This document shows positions 1 through 5,674 of a stretch of 27,548 nucleotides of DNA, one piece after another; positions within the stretch are counted from its first letter, which is position 1, and each line of letters begins with the position of its first letter. The position numbers and the translations under genes are program-made. Below the pieces are notes generated by a model. That model saw only the letters and a list, made by a program, of their open reading frames with translations. It had not been told where the DNA came from and ran no database searches. The stretch comes from a virus, in IMG/VR virus record IMGVR_UViG_3300034073_002621, positions 1 through 27,548 of that record; one strand, given 5' to 3'.

Positions 1-53
1 GTAACATTACCAGATGCCGTAACAATCAACATAGCAAAAACAGTATTCATCAT
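1..53 (-). CDS. Small exported or membrane protein, partial (3' end outside window)
   Basis: Only the first 17 codons are inside the window. The start ATG overlaps the stop of the upstream 42-residue gene as ATGATG, the usual coupling in this region. The visible residues MMNTVFAMLIVTASGNVT are hydrophobic and look like a signal peptide or membrane anchor. They resemble the N-termini of the small exported proteins at 9130-9315 and 25355-25525. The function cannot be assigned. The start could be the first or the second ATG. Confidence 0.5.
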   Translation of the reverse strand, partial: MMNTVFAMLIVTASGNV

Positions 54-178
54 TTTACATTTTCCCGAATGACTTCTTTAGCAGAGTCAATTTGTTTATC
101 AGCAAAACTTGCAACGCCAGAAAAACCGACAGTCGCAACCGTAACACCAAGAATAAAACCAATAACAAGATTAATCAT
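50..178 (-). CDS. Micro-membrane protein, 42 aa
   Basis: A 42-residue frame beginning MINLVIGFILGVTVATVGF, with one N-terminal transmembrane segment (about residues 2-25) and a charged C-terminal tail ending EVIRENVK. It sits directly after the 72-residue membrane protein and overlaps the next start by 4 nt (ATGA). This is the layout of a translationally coupled phage micro-gene. It could be an inner-membrane peptide or a signal-anchored periplasmic tail. I do not recognise a family. The tight packing and the hydrophobic/charged split argue that it is real. Confidence 0.6.
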   Translation of the reverse strand: MINLVIGFILGVTVATVGFSGVASFADKQIDSAKEVIRENVK

Positions 179-180
179 TT

Positions 181-399
181 TCAAATCCTCAACATTAGAC
201 CAAAGACATAGATTGCCAAAAGGCCACTATTCACAACCACAATTGCGTTTTCTTTAATTCGAAAACCCCAAACAATAAACATTGCGGCACCGATATTCAA
301 TAGAATCACATTCAGAGGGTCTATTGAGAGAGCAACACACAGCGACCCCATTAAAGTAATCGCCGTGGCAACCCATTTCAAAACATTATTCGCAAACAT
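181..399 (-). CDS. Small integral membrane protein, 72 aa, about three TM segments
   Basis: The start ATG at 399 is preceded by GGAATAAACCTT, giving a GGAA Shine-Dalgarno, and the gene overlaps the 125-residue gene by 14 nt. The frame stays open further upstream, but a longer start would lie deep inside the neighbour. The protein is almost entirely hydrophobic: helices near residues 5-22 and 25-45 and a third near 52-70, with a short basic loop (FRIKENA). Length and topology resemble small PQ-loop or DUF6552-like phage membrane proteins, but that is impression only. No catalytic motif is visible. Confidence 0.7.
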   Translation of the reverse strand: MFANNVLKWVATAITLMGSLCVALSIDPLNVILLNIGAAMFIVWGFRIKENAIVVVNSGLLAIYVFGLMLRI

Positions 400-763
400 A
401 AGGTTTATTCCATTTACCAATATTGATGTCGTAATAATATGCGGTGTCAAAGTAATCGATTTGTGCATCCGAATTATTATAGTAACCAGCAGATTTCAGC
501 GCATCAAATGCCTCGGTAAGAAATTGTTTTGCCTTACCAGTAAAATGTTCGTGAAACCAATATGGGTTGACCTGAATGCCAAACTTCTTCGCATCTTCAA
601 CATCACCATAATCATTAAAGAAATCAACTTTGCCAGATTTGACATTTAGCACAATTGCCATATGATTCCGAACAGACAGCGTCCCTTTCACGCCATACTT
701 TTTCAGCACGGGTTTCAGTTTCGCAGCAATCACTTTCTTTTTGTCTTGATTCATATAAGCCAT
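386..763 (-). CDS. Conserved phage protein of unknown function, 125 aa
   Basis: First gene after promoter 796-824. A good Shine-Dalgarno (AAAGGAA, 7 nt from ATG) sets the start. The protein begins MAYMNQDKKKVIAAKLKPVL and has a conserved-looking SVRNHMAIVL strand, a central VNPYWF segment and a C-terminal NIGKWNKPYV motif. I recognise this composition as a small protein widespread in marine T4-like phages and some plasmids, always of unknown function. It is soluble, with no signal peptide. Overlap with the next gene implies coupled translation. Confidence 0.85.
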   Translation of the reverse strand: MAYMNQDKKKVIAAKLKPVLKKYGVKGTLSVRNHMAIVLNVKSGKVDFFNDYGDVEDAKKFGIQVNPYWFHEHFTGKAKQFLTEAFDALKSAGYYNNSDAQIDYFDTAYYYDINIGKWNKPYVCE

Positions 764-795
764 GATATAGTTCCTTTCTCAGTTTCGATGGGACT

Positions 796-824
796 ATTAT
801 ATAACATAAATCGGCATTTGTCAA
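796..824 (-). promoter_or_regulatory. Early sigma70-like promoter P1
   Basis: On the minus strand TTGACA (824-819) and TATAAT (801-796) are both perfect consensus, 17 nt apart, within the shared context GTGCTTGACA. It drives the 125-residue gene, with a leader of about 25 nt that carries a Shine-Dalgarno. One of five similar promoters in the left third of the window. Confidence 0.9.
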
Positions 825-831
825 GCACTTT

Positions 832-870
832 GTTGCATAAAAACAACTATGTTAGTGAACACTTACTTAC
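832..870 (-). promoter_or_regulatory. Upstream repeat box with hairpin, cassette 1
   Basis: Upstream of P1 lies a box (848-870) whose core reads GTTAGTGAACACTTAC on the plus strand, an imperfect palindrome GTtAGTG-AA-CACTtAC. Near-copies occur at 5738-5760 and 6594-6616, and a diverged copy at 5039-5060. Between box and -35 is a small inverted repeat GTTG/CAAC (832-835, 844-847; 8-nt loop). The stop codon of the gene at 863-1807 lies inside the box. Operator, activator site or terminator remnant are all possible. Confidence 0.55.
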
Positions 871-1807
871 ATGTGGTCGATGCCGATAATTTGCGTATTC
901 CTACTAGTTTTTGAGAATCAATCTCAATTACCTTTTGTTTACGGAAACCATACCAATCGATTTTGAAAACATCTTCTGGCGGGTCAAATCGTTCACAAAT
1001 TCCTAATTCAACTATATTGACCTCGATGGGTGCGAAAAGATAATTCAACATCATCTGCCTCAAATAAGGATCCTGTGTATTGATTCTCACACGATTCTCA
1101 AAAAATCCTGTCGGTCCCCATTGAATGTAAACTTCTTGGTTCGTTTCGCCTTCGGTATCTTTCTCTAGTTTTTCAAGGAATGCAATCATACTTTTCTTGT
1201 AATCAGGATTCCATTTTACTTCATATTCAATTGCAAGTTTAGCCTTGGCGTTACTTGGCAGAATCTTCACTTCACGAATTTTTGCATCCAGACCAACATT
1301 TCGAATTTGTGAGAAATAGTATTCTGCAATCTTTCTTCGTTGAATCATTGTCGCCTGAGCCGAACGGTGTTGCATTAACAAATCATCGCCGTTCACCTGC
1401 ATTGTTTGTGAATCGCCCTGTAGTTTACGAATAAAATTCCATGGCGATATCTTTGCGGTTACTTTGCATGTCACATATTCATTTTTTGTGCATGAATCAA
1501 TCGTATATGAATTGACAACACCAGAAGAATATGCTGCTGTTAAATTTCGTATCACTCGGTCATTTTCAATTGTTTGGTCTGATACAATCAGAACACCAAT
1601 ACTTTTTGAAATTGCCAATTGTAATGCATTCTCGACAGCCTCGGTTTGCGTTTTACCCATGCCGATTTCAGACACAACAATTTCTTTTGGTGTTGAATCA
1701 GCATGGAGAAAATGAATACCTTTGAAGACCAAATGAATCGCATCAAAGGAAGAAAACGCAAACACTGGCTGGCAAATGAATGCCAGAACCAGTAGAATGT
1801 GTTTCAT
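863..1807 (-). CDS. Exported FlgT/LPP20-like protein, 314 aa
   Basis: Residues 1-17 (MKHILLVLAFICQPVFA) form a clear signal peptide, so the product should reach the periplasm. Residues about 42-130 carry a pattern resembling FlgT N-terminal/LPP20 domains: a strand ending in GMGKTQTEAVENAL, a long helix, then a VNSYTIDSC...VTCKVTAKIS strand pair with two cysteines that could form a disulphide. The remaining roughly 180 residues are mixed alpha/beta and unrecognised. The start codon overlaps the stop of the lipoprotein gene (TAATG), so the two are translationally coupled and probably act together at the outer membrane. FlgT/LPP20 similarity is inferred by eye. Alternatives are a CsgG-like or TolB-N-like assembly factor. 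Confidence 0.7.
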   Translation of the reverse strand: MKHILLVLAFICQPVFAFSSFDAIHLVFKGIHFLHADSTPKEIVVSEIGMGKTQTEAVENALQLAISKSIGVLIVSDQTIENDRVIRNLTAAYSSGVVNSYTIDSCTKNEYVTCKVTAKISPWNFIRKLQGDSQTMQVNGDDLLMQHRSAQATMIQRRKIAEYYFSQIRNVGLDAKIREVKILPSNAKAKLAIEYEVKWNPDYKKSMIAFLEKLEKDTEGETNQEVYIQWGPTGFFENRVRINTQDPYLRQMMLNYLFAPIEVNIVELGICERFDPPEDVFKIDWYGFRKQKVIEIDSQKLVGIRKLSASTTCK

Positions 1808-2343
1808 TAGTTACCCATCAATGAACGAATCTGTTTTGCAGTTTCGATATCTTTGGTGCCAGTCTTTACAACCACTCGCACAGTATTTGTTGCCGTGTCA
1901 AACTTTTTGGACTCGACATAGACACCTTGCAGAATCGCCTTAGACTTTGAACGAATACTCTCTTGCACTTGATATGCAATGTTTGAGTTCACTTCAGTAT
2001 TTGCAGAACCAGAGAACGCCTGACTCTTTTGCAGAGAATCAGTTGCTGTATTTGTAAACTTGTCGCCTTCTAGTTCATTCTTCATAAACTCAACGACTTG
2101 TTGCTTGGCTCGCATCGTTGCAACAATAAATGCTTCTTCGGTTGCAGAAGGCAGAGAAGATGTTACCCGTGCTGTGCCGGCTGATTGTAGAGATTCAAAC
2201 TGCCCATCTTTGTTGAATTTTACTTTCAGGTCACCGCCCATAAACTCAGCAGTTACCGATTCAGGACCTTCTACTCGTTTGTCACCAAAAGTAGAACAGG
2301 CTGAGAGAGATACTGCCAACAACGCAATTACAAGACTTTTCAT
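1807..2343 (-). CDS. LPP20-like outer-membrane lipoprotein, 178 aa
   Basis: The start ATG at 2343 follows GGAG by 8 nt; an in-frame GTG at 2352 overlaps this site and is less likely. The N-terminus MKSLVIALLAVSLSACS has a basic start, hydrophobic core and lipobox LSAC, so Cys16 should be lipidated. The rest is an alpha/beta domain with a helix carrying ATMRAKQQVVEFM and a C-terminal strand NTVRVVVKTG, the pattern of LPP20/FlgT-type domains. It is followed at once by the 314-residue exported protein. Phage lipoproteins often mediate superinfection exclusion or surface remodelling, but no such role is shown here. Confidence 0.75.
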   Translation of the reverse strand: MKSLVIALLAVSLSACSTFGDKRVEGPESVTAEFMGGDLKVKFNKDGQFESLQSAGTARVTSSLPSATEEAFIVATMRAKQQVVEFMKNELEGDKFTNTATDSLQKSQAFSGSANTEVNSNIAYQVQESIRSKSKAILQGVYVESKKFDTATNTVRVVVKTGTKDIETAKQIRSLMGN

Positions 2344-2372
2344 TTCAATCACTCCATAATGTAAGAAATACT

Positions 2373-2381
2373 ACTATAACA
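2373..2381 (-). promoter_or_regulatory. Candidate extended -10 promoter
   Basis: The minus strand reads TGTTATAGT, a TGn extended -10 with TATAGT. No convincing -35 is seen at 16-18 nt. It lies in the 70-nt gap upstream of the lipoprotein gene and would give a leader of about 25 nt containing GGAG. Plausible but unproven. Confidence 0.4.
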
Positions 2382-2413
2382 CAAGACTACCACAAATTGC
2401 GGCAATCATCCAC

Positions 2414-2647
2414 TCACCAACTTCGTATGTTATCAATATAAGCCCGAGCCGTAGATAGAGAGTCCATATCCAAATATCTCTCCATCATTTCGTATCTTAG
2501 TAACTCAAGCAAAGATTCCACTTCCTGCATTGTTCGATACGGCAAGGTACAGTACCAGCTTTCGAATTCTTCTTTATCGCCAATCGCCCAAATACAATCG
2601 AGCAATCGACATTGTTCATCGTTCAAACCATCGATTCTTATGTCCAT
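2414..2647 (-). CDS. Conserved small acidic phage protein, 77 aa
   Basis: Begins MDIRIDGLNDEQCRLLDCIW and is helical and acidic, with a central ESWYCTLPYRTMQEVESLL helix. I recognise the type (an MxxRIDxLxxEQ start with LLxLL helices) from T4-like marine phages, where it is unnamed. Its start overlaps the end of the 120-residue gene by 10 nt. No signal peptide, membrane segment or enzyme motif. Probably a small early host-modulating or structural adaptor protein, but nothing in the sequence decides. Confidence 0.8.
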   Translation of the reverse strand: MDIRIDGLNDEQCRLLDCIWAIGDKEEFESWYCTLPYRTMQEVESLLELLRYEMMERYLDMDSLSTARAYIDNIRSW

Positions 2648-3000
2648 GTTCGATGCCTTTCTGCGACATGTTCTCGACCATCATACTCATGGATAAACCA
2701 TTCAATGCCATCGGGAATCTCTACGACTTTTAGATTTGCAGCATGACCATTTGCAGACTCACCAAGTTCTTCTACGACCGACACTAAATCTGCATCCGAC
2801 CGATTGTCATAGAAATCATAATCCGAGAGATAGAAATTGTCATCGCCTGCATGGCCTTTGACATAGAAACTCTCACGCTCAAAACCAAAGGTCTTGCCCT
2901 TCACGACTTCATACTCAATGCCTTTTCGTTGAAGCAATAATTCAAATGCTTCATTAGACAAACCAAATCCACCAAATTCTGTATTAATGACTACTTTCAT
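2638..3000 (-). CDS. Conserved phage protein of unknown function, 120 aa
   Basis: Begins MKVVINTEFGGFGLSNEAFE, a start shared by a widespread but uncharacterised phage family. The middle is aromatic and acidic (DDNFYLSDYDFYDNRSDADL) and the C-terminal part carries LKVVEIPDGIEWFIHEYDG, typical of that family. Soluble, no signal peptide. The ATG overlaps the stop of the 64-residue gene upstream (ATGA), and its own end overlaps the 77-residue gene, so it is the middle of a coupled trio. No function is known to me. Confidence 0.85.
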   Translation of the reverse strand: MKVVINTEFGGFGLSNEAFELLLQRKGIEYEVVKGKTFGFERESFYVKGHAGDDNFYLSDYDFYDNRSDADLVSVVEELGESANGHAANLKVVEIPDGIEWFIHEYDGREHVAERHRTWT

Positions 3001-3191
3001 TCATCAATCTCCTGTTCCCAATATCTACAATAGAAATGGTCACCACACAAATCGATTTCTCTCTGAGGATAACCTTCAGACAATAACCAGTCCCTTTGTT
3101 CTTCCCAGGTATCAAATTTCTGTGGTAGAACCTTAGGGAATCCATACTTCCAACCAGAAGGCGGGTCAATCATCATTACCATTTTTTTCAT
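2997..3191 (-). CDS. Small hypothetical protein, 64 aa
   Basis: The chosen start MKKMVMMIDPPSGWKYG has GAGGT 9 nt upstream; a longer frame reaches 3215 but without a better ribosome site. The protein has a PPSGWKYGFPKVLP stretch followed by TWEEQRDWLLSEGYPQ and two C-terminal cysteines (DLCGDHFYCRYWEQ). Tryptophan-rich, soluble and small. It overlaps the micro-membrane gene upstream by 26 nt and the 120-residue gene by 4 nt. Unknown function; the packing supports reality. Confidence 0.7.
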   Translation of the reverse strand: MKKMVMMIDPPSGWKYGFPKVLPQKFDTWEEQRDWLLSEGYPQREIDLCGDHFYCRYWEQEIDE

Positions 3192-3291
3192 ATTTTGTAT
3201 ACCTCGTAAGACCATATTTCATTAAAAGAAGCGTGACAGTAAAGTTTAGTATAAAGAATATACTAAAAATTGAAAGAATGAGGAGACCCAT
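3166..3291 (-). CDS. Micro-membrane protein, 41 aa
   Basis: A 41-residue frame starting MGLLILSIFSIFFILNFTVT, preceded by a very strong Shine-Dalgarno (AAGGAG, 9 nt spacing) located inside the preceding 58-residue gene. One transmembrane helix (about residues 2-24), then a basic/tyrosine-rich tail with KYGLTRYTKYEKN. The ribosome site and overlaps on both sides make this one of the better supported micro-genes here. Function unknown; an inner-membrane peptide is most likely. Confidence 0.7.
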   Translation of the reverse strand: MGLLILSIFSIFFILNFTVTLLLMKYGLTRYTKYEKNGNDD

Positions 3292-3439
3292 ATACCACAC
3301 TCCTTTGTGTAGTGTTTGATTTGTAACATTGAAAAGTCATTATGTCTTCTCTCTGTGGTCCTTCTTCCACATTCAAAAACTCGACTTCATCCAAAAAGTG
3401 TTCCTCATTACATGCCGGACAGATTACAAAGAATGTCAT
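3263..3439 (-). CDS. Small protein with a CxxC motif, 58 aa
   Basis: Begins MTFFVICPACNEEHFLDEVE. The CPAC motif resembles half of a zinc ribbon, with a further single Cys about 35 residues on (FQCYK), so a complete four-ligand site is not evident. The C-terminal third (NTTQRSVVYGSPHSF) overlaps the ribosome site of the micro-membrane gene. It is weakly preceded by AGG and lies 9 nt from a possible TACAAT box. It may be a truncated zinc-ribbon protein. Function unknown. Confidence 0.6.
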   Translation of the reverse strand: MTFFVICPACNEEHFLDEVEFLNVEEGPQREDIMTFQCYKSNTTQRSVVYGSPHSFNF

Positions 3440-3448
3440 AATAAACCT

Positions 3449-3457
3449 ATTGTATCA
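3449..3457 (-). promoter_or_regulatory. Possible extended -10 element
   Basis: The minus strand reads TGATACAAT 9 nt before the ATG of the 58-residue gene. There is no -35. A start here would leave almost no leader. Weak evidence; listed because the spacing mirrors the other promoters that abut start codons. Confidence 0.25.
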
Positions 3458-3485
3458 GAGTATGTATAGAATTTGCGGTAAAGTT

Positions 3486-3629
3486 TCAGAGTAGAACATG
3501 GGCTACAACTGCTGCATTTAAGGCTGATATGAATAAGTCACCATACCCAACAACATTTCTACCTTCTTCGAAATTGTCCATTGCAAACTTAAAGAATAGT
3601 ATAGAAAAGAAAAGATTGAGTATTATCAT
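3486..3629 (-). CDS. Micro-membrane protein, 47 aa, two hydrophobic segments
   Basis: The ATG follows the stop of the 67-residue gene directly (TAAATG), consistent with coupled translation. The frame MIILNLFFSILFFKFAMDNF gives one hydrophobic segment, then a polar FEEGRNVVGYGD loop and a second hydrophobic segment near residues 31-47. It ends abruptly at a TGA. No recognised family. A shorter start at Met17 would remove the first helix. Confidence 0.55.
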   Translation of the reverse strand: MIILNLFFSILFFKFAMDNFEEGRNVVGYGDLFISALNAAVVAHVLL

Positions 3630-3833
3630 TTAGTATTGCCTATGAACAGAACGAGCATTGTTATTCCGTGAAACAAAGTCATATACAGTATTTTCATTGA
3701 GTAGCACAGAGAGTTCTAGGTATTCGTCTTCGAGGCGCTCTTCGTAATCCTCGTTGAAATGCCTGAGGCGAACCATACTGGCGATATAACCTTTGAGTTT
3801 ATTTGAAGCCGTCTTTTCCATGACATTTTCCAT
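3630..3833 (-). CDS. Small hypothetical protein, 67 aa
   Basis: Starts MENVMEKTASNKLKGYIASM; a second ATG four codons on has a slightly better upstream GGAAAA, so the exact start is uncertain. Mostly helical and charged, with an acidic middle (EDYEERLEDEYLELSVLL) and a basic end (RNNNARSVHRQY). No membrane segment. It is the first gene after the 116-nt gap at 3834-3949, which holds a possible promoter and a hairpin. Function unknown. Confidence 0.65.
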   Translation of the reverse strand: MENVMEKTASNKLKGYIASMVRLRHFNEDYEERLEDEYLELSVLLNENTVYDFVSRNNNARSVHRQY

Positions 3834-3857
3834 CCAAAAAATTTTTGTGTGACACCG

Positions 3858-3885
3858 AGTATAGGATTGCGAATTTGGGGAACAA
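3858..3885 (-). promoter_or_regulatory. Candidate sigma70-like promoter
   Basis: The minus strand has TTGTTC (3885-3880) and TATACT (3863-3858) with 16 nt spacing, placed to drive the 67-residue gene and those after it. It is weaker than P1-P5 and lacks their GTGCTTGACA context. Confidence 0.4.
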
Positions 3886-3912
3886 CAGGGAAGGCGGAAA
3901 GAATCTAGAACA

Positions 3913-3948
3913 ACAGTAGACCATCTGTAGAGGACTCCCCGCTACTGT
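3913..3948 (-). other. Inverted repeat after a stop codon
   Basis: ACAGTAG (3913-3919) pairs perfectly with CTACTGT (3942-3948) around a 22-nt loop, starting 1 nt after the stop of the 50-residue gene. No U-tract follows, so it is a poor intrinsic terminator. It may be a transcript 3' end or a processing structure. Confidence 0.3.
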
Positions 3949-3949
3949 C

Positions 3950-4102
3950 CTAGGTGCCGATTTTGTCCTCACTATAGTCGCTAATCACTTGCTCGACCAT
4001 CTCTATAGACACGCCAAACATATTCGCAATTACACTCACAGGCAGATGCTCTTCCTCATACGCCTCTAGTATATCCATTACTAATTCTTTCATCTTAGCC
4101 AT
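3950..4102 (-). CDS. Small helix-turn-helix-like protein, 50 aa
   Basis: Begins MAKMKELVMDILEAYEEEHL and continues LPVSVIANMFGVSIEMVEQV. A first helix is followed by a compact helix-turn-helix pattern (VIANMFGVSIEMVEQVI: alanine/glycine turn, then a recognition-like helix). I recognise this as a tiny gene recurrent in T4-like marine phages, possibly a DNA-binding regulator. The start overlaps the stop of the 103-residue gene by 8 nt. Only the HTH pattern supports a role. Confidence 0.7.
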   Translation of the reverse strand: MAKMKELVMDILEAYEEEHLPVSVIANMFGVSIEMVEQVISDYSEDKIGT

Positions 4103-4406
4103 TTACAATTTCCTCATAATTTAGTGTTGGTTCTTTATACAGTATTTCCCCATCGAATTCTAATTGAGACTTTTCAAATTCTGATAGGTAGTCATCCTTA
4201 GCAGTAAAGAAGGAGATGATATATTCTTCAGAGAAGGTCTCATTGTATTCTATTTGGGACCGTATGGACAGAATGAATTTAGTCAGCTGGGTATCAGACA
4301 GGTCAGGTGCATTGGTCACCTTGTAATCTGACCCACCCTTGGACTTCCAGTAGGGTTCATCAGCAGTACCATAGTTCTCACGGTATTGGGTTTGTATGAC
4401 AATCAT
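4095..4406 (-). CDS. Conserved phage protein of unknown function, 103 aa
   Basis: Starts MIVIQTQYRENYGTADEPYW, a recognisable N-terminus of a family common in marine phages. It continues WKSKGGSDYKV, an IRSQIEYNETFSEEYI helix and a C-terminal FEKSQLEFDGEI. Soluble, acidic. It overlaps neighbours on both sides by 4-8 nt, so it belongs to a coupled string (4967 to 3950). No catalytic motif is known to me. Confidence 0.85.
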   Translation of the reverse strand: MIVIQTQYRENYGTADEPYWKSKGGSDYKVTNAPDLSDTQLTKFILSIRSQIEYNETFSEEYIISFFTAKDDYLSEFEKSQLEFDGEILYKEPTLNYEEIVNG

Positions 4407-4546
4407 TCTTGCACCTCAATTCGTATATCAAAACCCATACCACCCCAATGGACGAAACTGCGGCGGACAATTTGTGCTTCTTCCATCGTTTCACAAGCCA
4501 GGCGAACCACTTCACCTGCATGGTCAATTATCACGGTGTAGGTCAT
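4403..4546 (-). CDS. Small hypothetical protein, 47 aa
   Basis: The start at 4546 (MTYTVIIDHAGEVVRLACET) is chosen because it forms an ATGA overlap with the stop of the gene upstream; a longer frame to 4597 would lie inside that gene. Likely a beta-alpha-beta fold: TVIIDHAGEVVRL, a MEEAQIVRRSF helix, then GFDIRIEVQE. Similar one-domain proteins recur in phage early regions without known function. Confidence 0.7.
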   Translation of the reverse strand: MTYTVIIDHAGEVVRLACETMEEAQIVRRSFVHWGGMGFDIRIEVQE

Positions 4547-4758
4547 TCTTGCACTCCAAAATGTTCTAAAATCTTGTTGCTGACATTCAACGCACACTCA
4601 GAATAGGATGCTTCATATCCAACACCAGCACACTCTCGCACAATCAACTCGGCAAAATCCATAAGTTGATCCCAATTTGTTTCAATGTCGCCACGCATAT
4701 TCTTTCCGGAAATCCCAACCTTCCAGGCAAGTTCTTGGGCTTTTTGTACTTCGTTCAT
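4543..4758 (-). CDS. Small phage protein with FAELIVRECA motif, 71 aa
   Basis: Start at 4758 (MNEVQKAQELAWKVG) by ATGA coupling with the gene upstream. It carries a central WDQLMDFAELIVRECA, a motif very common in small early proteins of T4-like and other phages, and a C-terminal SNKILEHFGVQE helix. All helical, soluble. The family is conserved but functionally unassigned. The neighbouring 70-residue protein has a related AVRECVGSE segment, suggesting shared ancestry or a shared partner. Confidence 0.8.
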   Translation of the reverse strand: MNEVQKAQELAWKVGISGKNMRGDIETNWDQLMDFAELIVRECAGVGYEASYSECALNVSNKILEHFGVQE

Positions 4759-4967
4759 ACTTCGTACCATCCCAATTCTGAACCAACGCACTCACGGACT
4801 GCGGTATCTGTAGCCTCACCAAATCGTTCATCTTTAGACAGCGCACTCATTAACGCAAGGACCACGGTATCTTGGAGGTTGTGTATCTTAGAGAAGGTCA
4901 CAAGGTCAGCAACCGCAAGGTCACCAGCAGAGGTGAACATTTCATAAGAAGGAATCTGGTATTTCAT
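4755..4967 (-). CDS. Small hypothetical protein, 70 aa
   Basis: Start chosen at 4967 (MKYQIPSYEMFTSAGDLAVA), which has AAGGA 7 nt upstream. Two earlier in-frame ATGs (4991, 4988) sit immediately after the -10 box and would be leaderless. Mostly helical, with AVADLVTFSKIHNLQ and a C-terminal TAVRECVGSELGW resembling the VRECA motif of the next gene. First gene after promoter P2. Function unknown. Confidence 0.75.
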   Translation of the reverse strand: MKYQIPSYEMFTSAGDLAVADLVTFSKIHNLQDTVVLALMSALSKDERFGEATDTAVRECVGSELGWYEV

Positions 4968-4998
4968 CTTCGTATCCTTATCAATCATCATAGGTTCT

Positions 4999-5026
4999 AT
5001 TATACACGGTTTTCGGCAAATGTCAA
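4999..5026 (-). promoter_or_regulatory. Early sigma70-like promoter P2
   Basis: The minus strand has TTGACA (5026-5021) and TATAAT (5004-4999), 16 nt apart, in the shared GTGCTTGACA context. An ATGATG begins 7 nt after the -10. The likely translational start with a Shine-Dalgarno lies 24 nt further on. Confidence 0.85.
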
Positions 5027-5038
5027 GCACTATTTGGA

Positions 5039-5060
5039 TAGTCAGTACTCACTCACTTAT
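5039..5060 (-). promoter_or_regulatory. Diverged upstream repeat box, cassette 2
   Basis: The plus strand reads GTCAGTACTCACTCACTTAT, aligning with the box upstream of P1, P3 and P4 as GTnAGT...CACTnACTTA. It lies 12 nt from the -35 and has no inserted hairpin. More diverged than the other three. Confidence 0.4.
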
Positions 5061-5118
5061 ATTGAAGCACACTTAGCACGGGTTCTGCCCATATGTCTTA
5101 CAAATGCACTTCAATATA
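5058..5118 (-). ncRNA. Long structured hairpin in intergenic RNA
   Basis: TATATTGAAG (5058-5067) and CTTCAATATA (5109-5118) are perfect inverted repeats. On the minus-strand RNA the stem continues inward through UGCAUUU/AAGUGUG with G-U pairs, giving about 17 bp. An apical GGG-CAGAA-CCC hairpin sits within the loop. No U-tract follows. It lies between a stop codon and the P2 cassette. It could be a 3'-end protecting structure, a processing site or a small RNA. The compensating G-U pairs suggest RNA-level selection. Confidence 0.5.
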
Positions 5119-5120
5119 AA

Positions 5121-5136
5121 ACCTCTTAAACGAGGT
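5121..5136 (-). terminator. Weak intrinsic terminator-like hairpin
   Basis: On the minus strand ACCTC-gtttaa-GAGGT is followed by TTTAT, and the stop codon of the 82-residue gene lies in the loop. A 5-bp stem and short U-run make it weak. The larger 5058-5118 hairpin begins right after it. Confidence 0.3.
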
Positions 5137-5374
5137 CGACCTGGACATCAATACCATCGTTGGTGCGGGTACTGAATCCAACCATTTGCAATCCATGACG
5201 GCGGCGCATTGCCACTTGCATCAACGCATTCCACACAGCAACTCGCTGTTCCCGTTGAGGGAATCGAGCACCCATCAGGTCTTTCACTTGACAATCACCG
5301 ATAAAAACCCCATTGATAACAGCACGGAATTTTTGGGTGTTTTTCAGACCATCAATAATCACTTTGGTACGCAT
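5126..5374 (-). CDS. Small hypothetical protein, 82 aa
   Basis: Start ATG with a strong Shine-Dalgarno (TTAAGGAAACACT). Begins MRTKVIIDGLKNTQKFRAVI and contains NGVFIGDCQVKDLMG, then a basic stretch (ARFPQREQRVAVWNAL, AMRRRHG) and a C-terminal GIDVQVDLV strand. The basic middle suggests nucleic-acid contact, but no fold is recognised. Last gene before the structured intergenic region, cotranscribed with two small genes from promoter P3. Confidence 0.75.
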   Translation of the reverse strand: MRTKVIIDGLKNTQKFRAVINGVFIGDCQVKDLMGARFPQREQRVAVWNALMQVAMRRRHGLQMVGFSTRTNDGIDVQVDLV

Positions 5375-5383
5375 AGTGTTTCC

Positions 5384-5563
5384 TTAAGCAGCAGTATAAC
5401 GATTAATCACTTTTTCGGAGAAGCGGGGTTTACGCATCTTCCGCACTTTCACTTCGACCGCATTACAATCCAGAAAGGTATCAATTGCCATACGAATCGC
5501 AGCTTCTTGTTCTAACTTCGCAATTTTCTTTTGAAGAATATCGGAGGGAAGGGTCGTGTTCAT
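5384..5563 (-). CDS. Small hypothetical protein, 59 aa
   Basis: ATG overlaps the stop of the 26-residue gene (TAATG). Begins MNTTLPSDILQKKIAKLEQE. An N-terminal amphipathic helix is followed by a basic segment (VEVKVRKMRKPRFSEKVINR). Soluble, basic. Ends 9 nt before the start of the 82-residue gene, with that gene's Shine-Dalgarno overlapping its stop. No family is recognised; position in a tight operon supports it. Confidence 0.7.
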   Translation of the reverse strand: MNTTLPSDILQKKIAKLEQEAAIRMAIDTFLDCNAVEVKVRKMRKPRFSEKVINRYTAA

Positions 5564-5643
5564 TAGTCGATGTCCATAGGGTTCATTATCAGGGCGAGGG
5601 CAACAATTCCACTCACTAGAAAAAGCATCTCAATCACAATCAT
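5563..5643 (-). CDS. Micro-membrane peptide, 26 aa
   Basis: Reads MIVIEMLFLVSGIVALALIM then NPMDID: one transmembrane helix with an acidic tail. GGAG 6 nt upstream of the ATG at 5643 sets the start; an in-frame ATG at 5664 would be nearly leaderless. First gene behind P3, and its stop overlaps the next ATG (TAATG). Very short, so reality rests on ribosome site, hydrophobicity and coupling. Confidence 0.5.
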   Translation of the reverse strand: MIVIEMLFLVSGIVALALIMNPMDID

Positions 5644-5674
5644 TCGAATCTCCGTATCAATCATCACAGTACCC

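Noticed and set aside
5058-5118. tRNA gene
   Set aside because: The long hairpin lacks D- and T-arm features and an anticodon stem of the right size.
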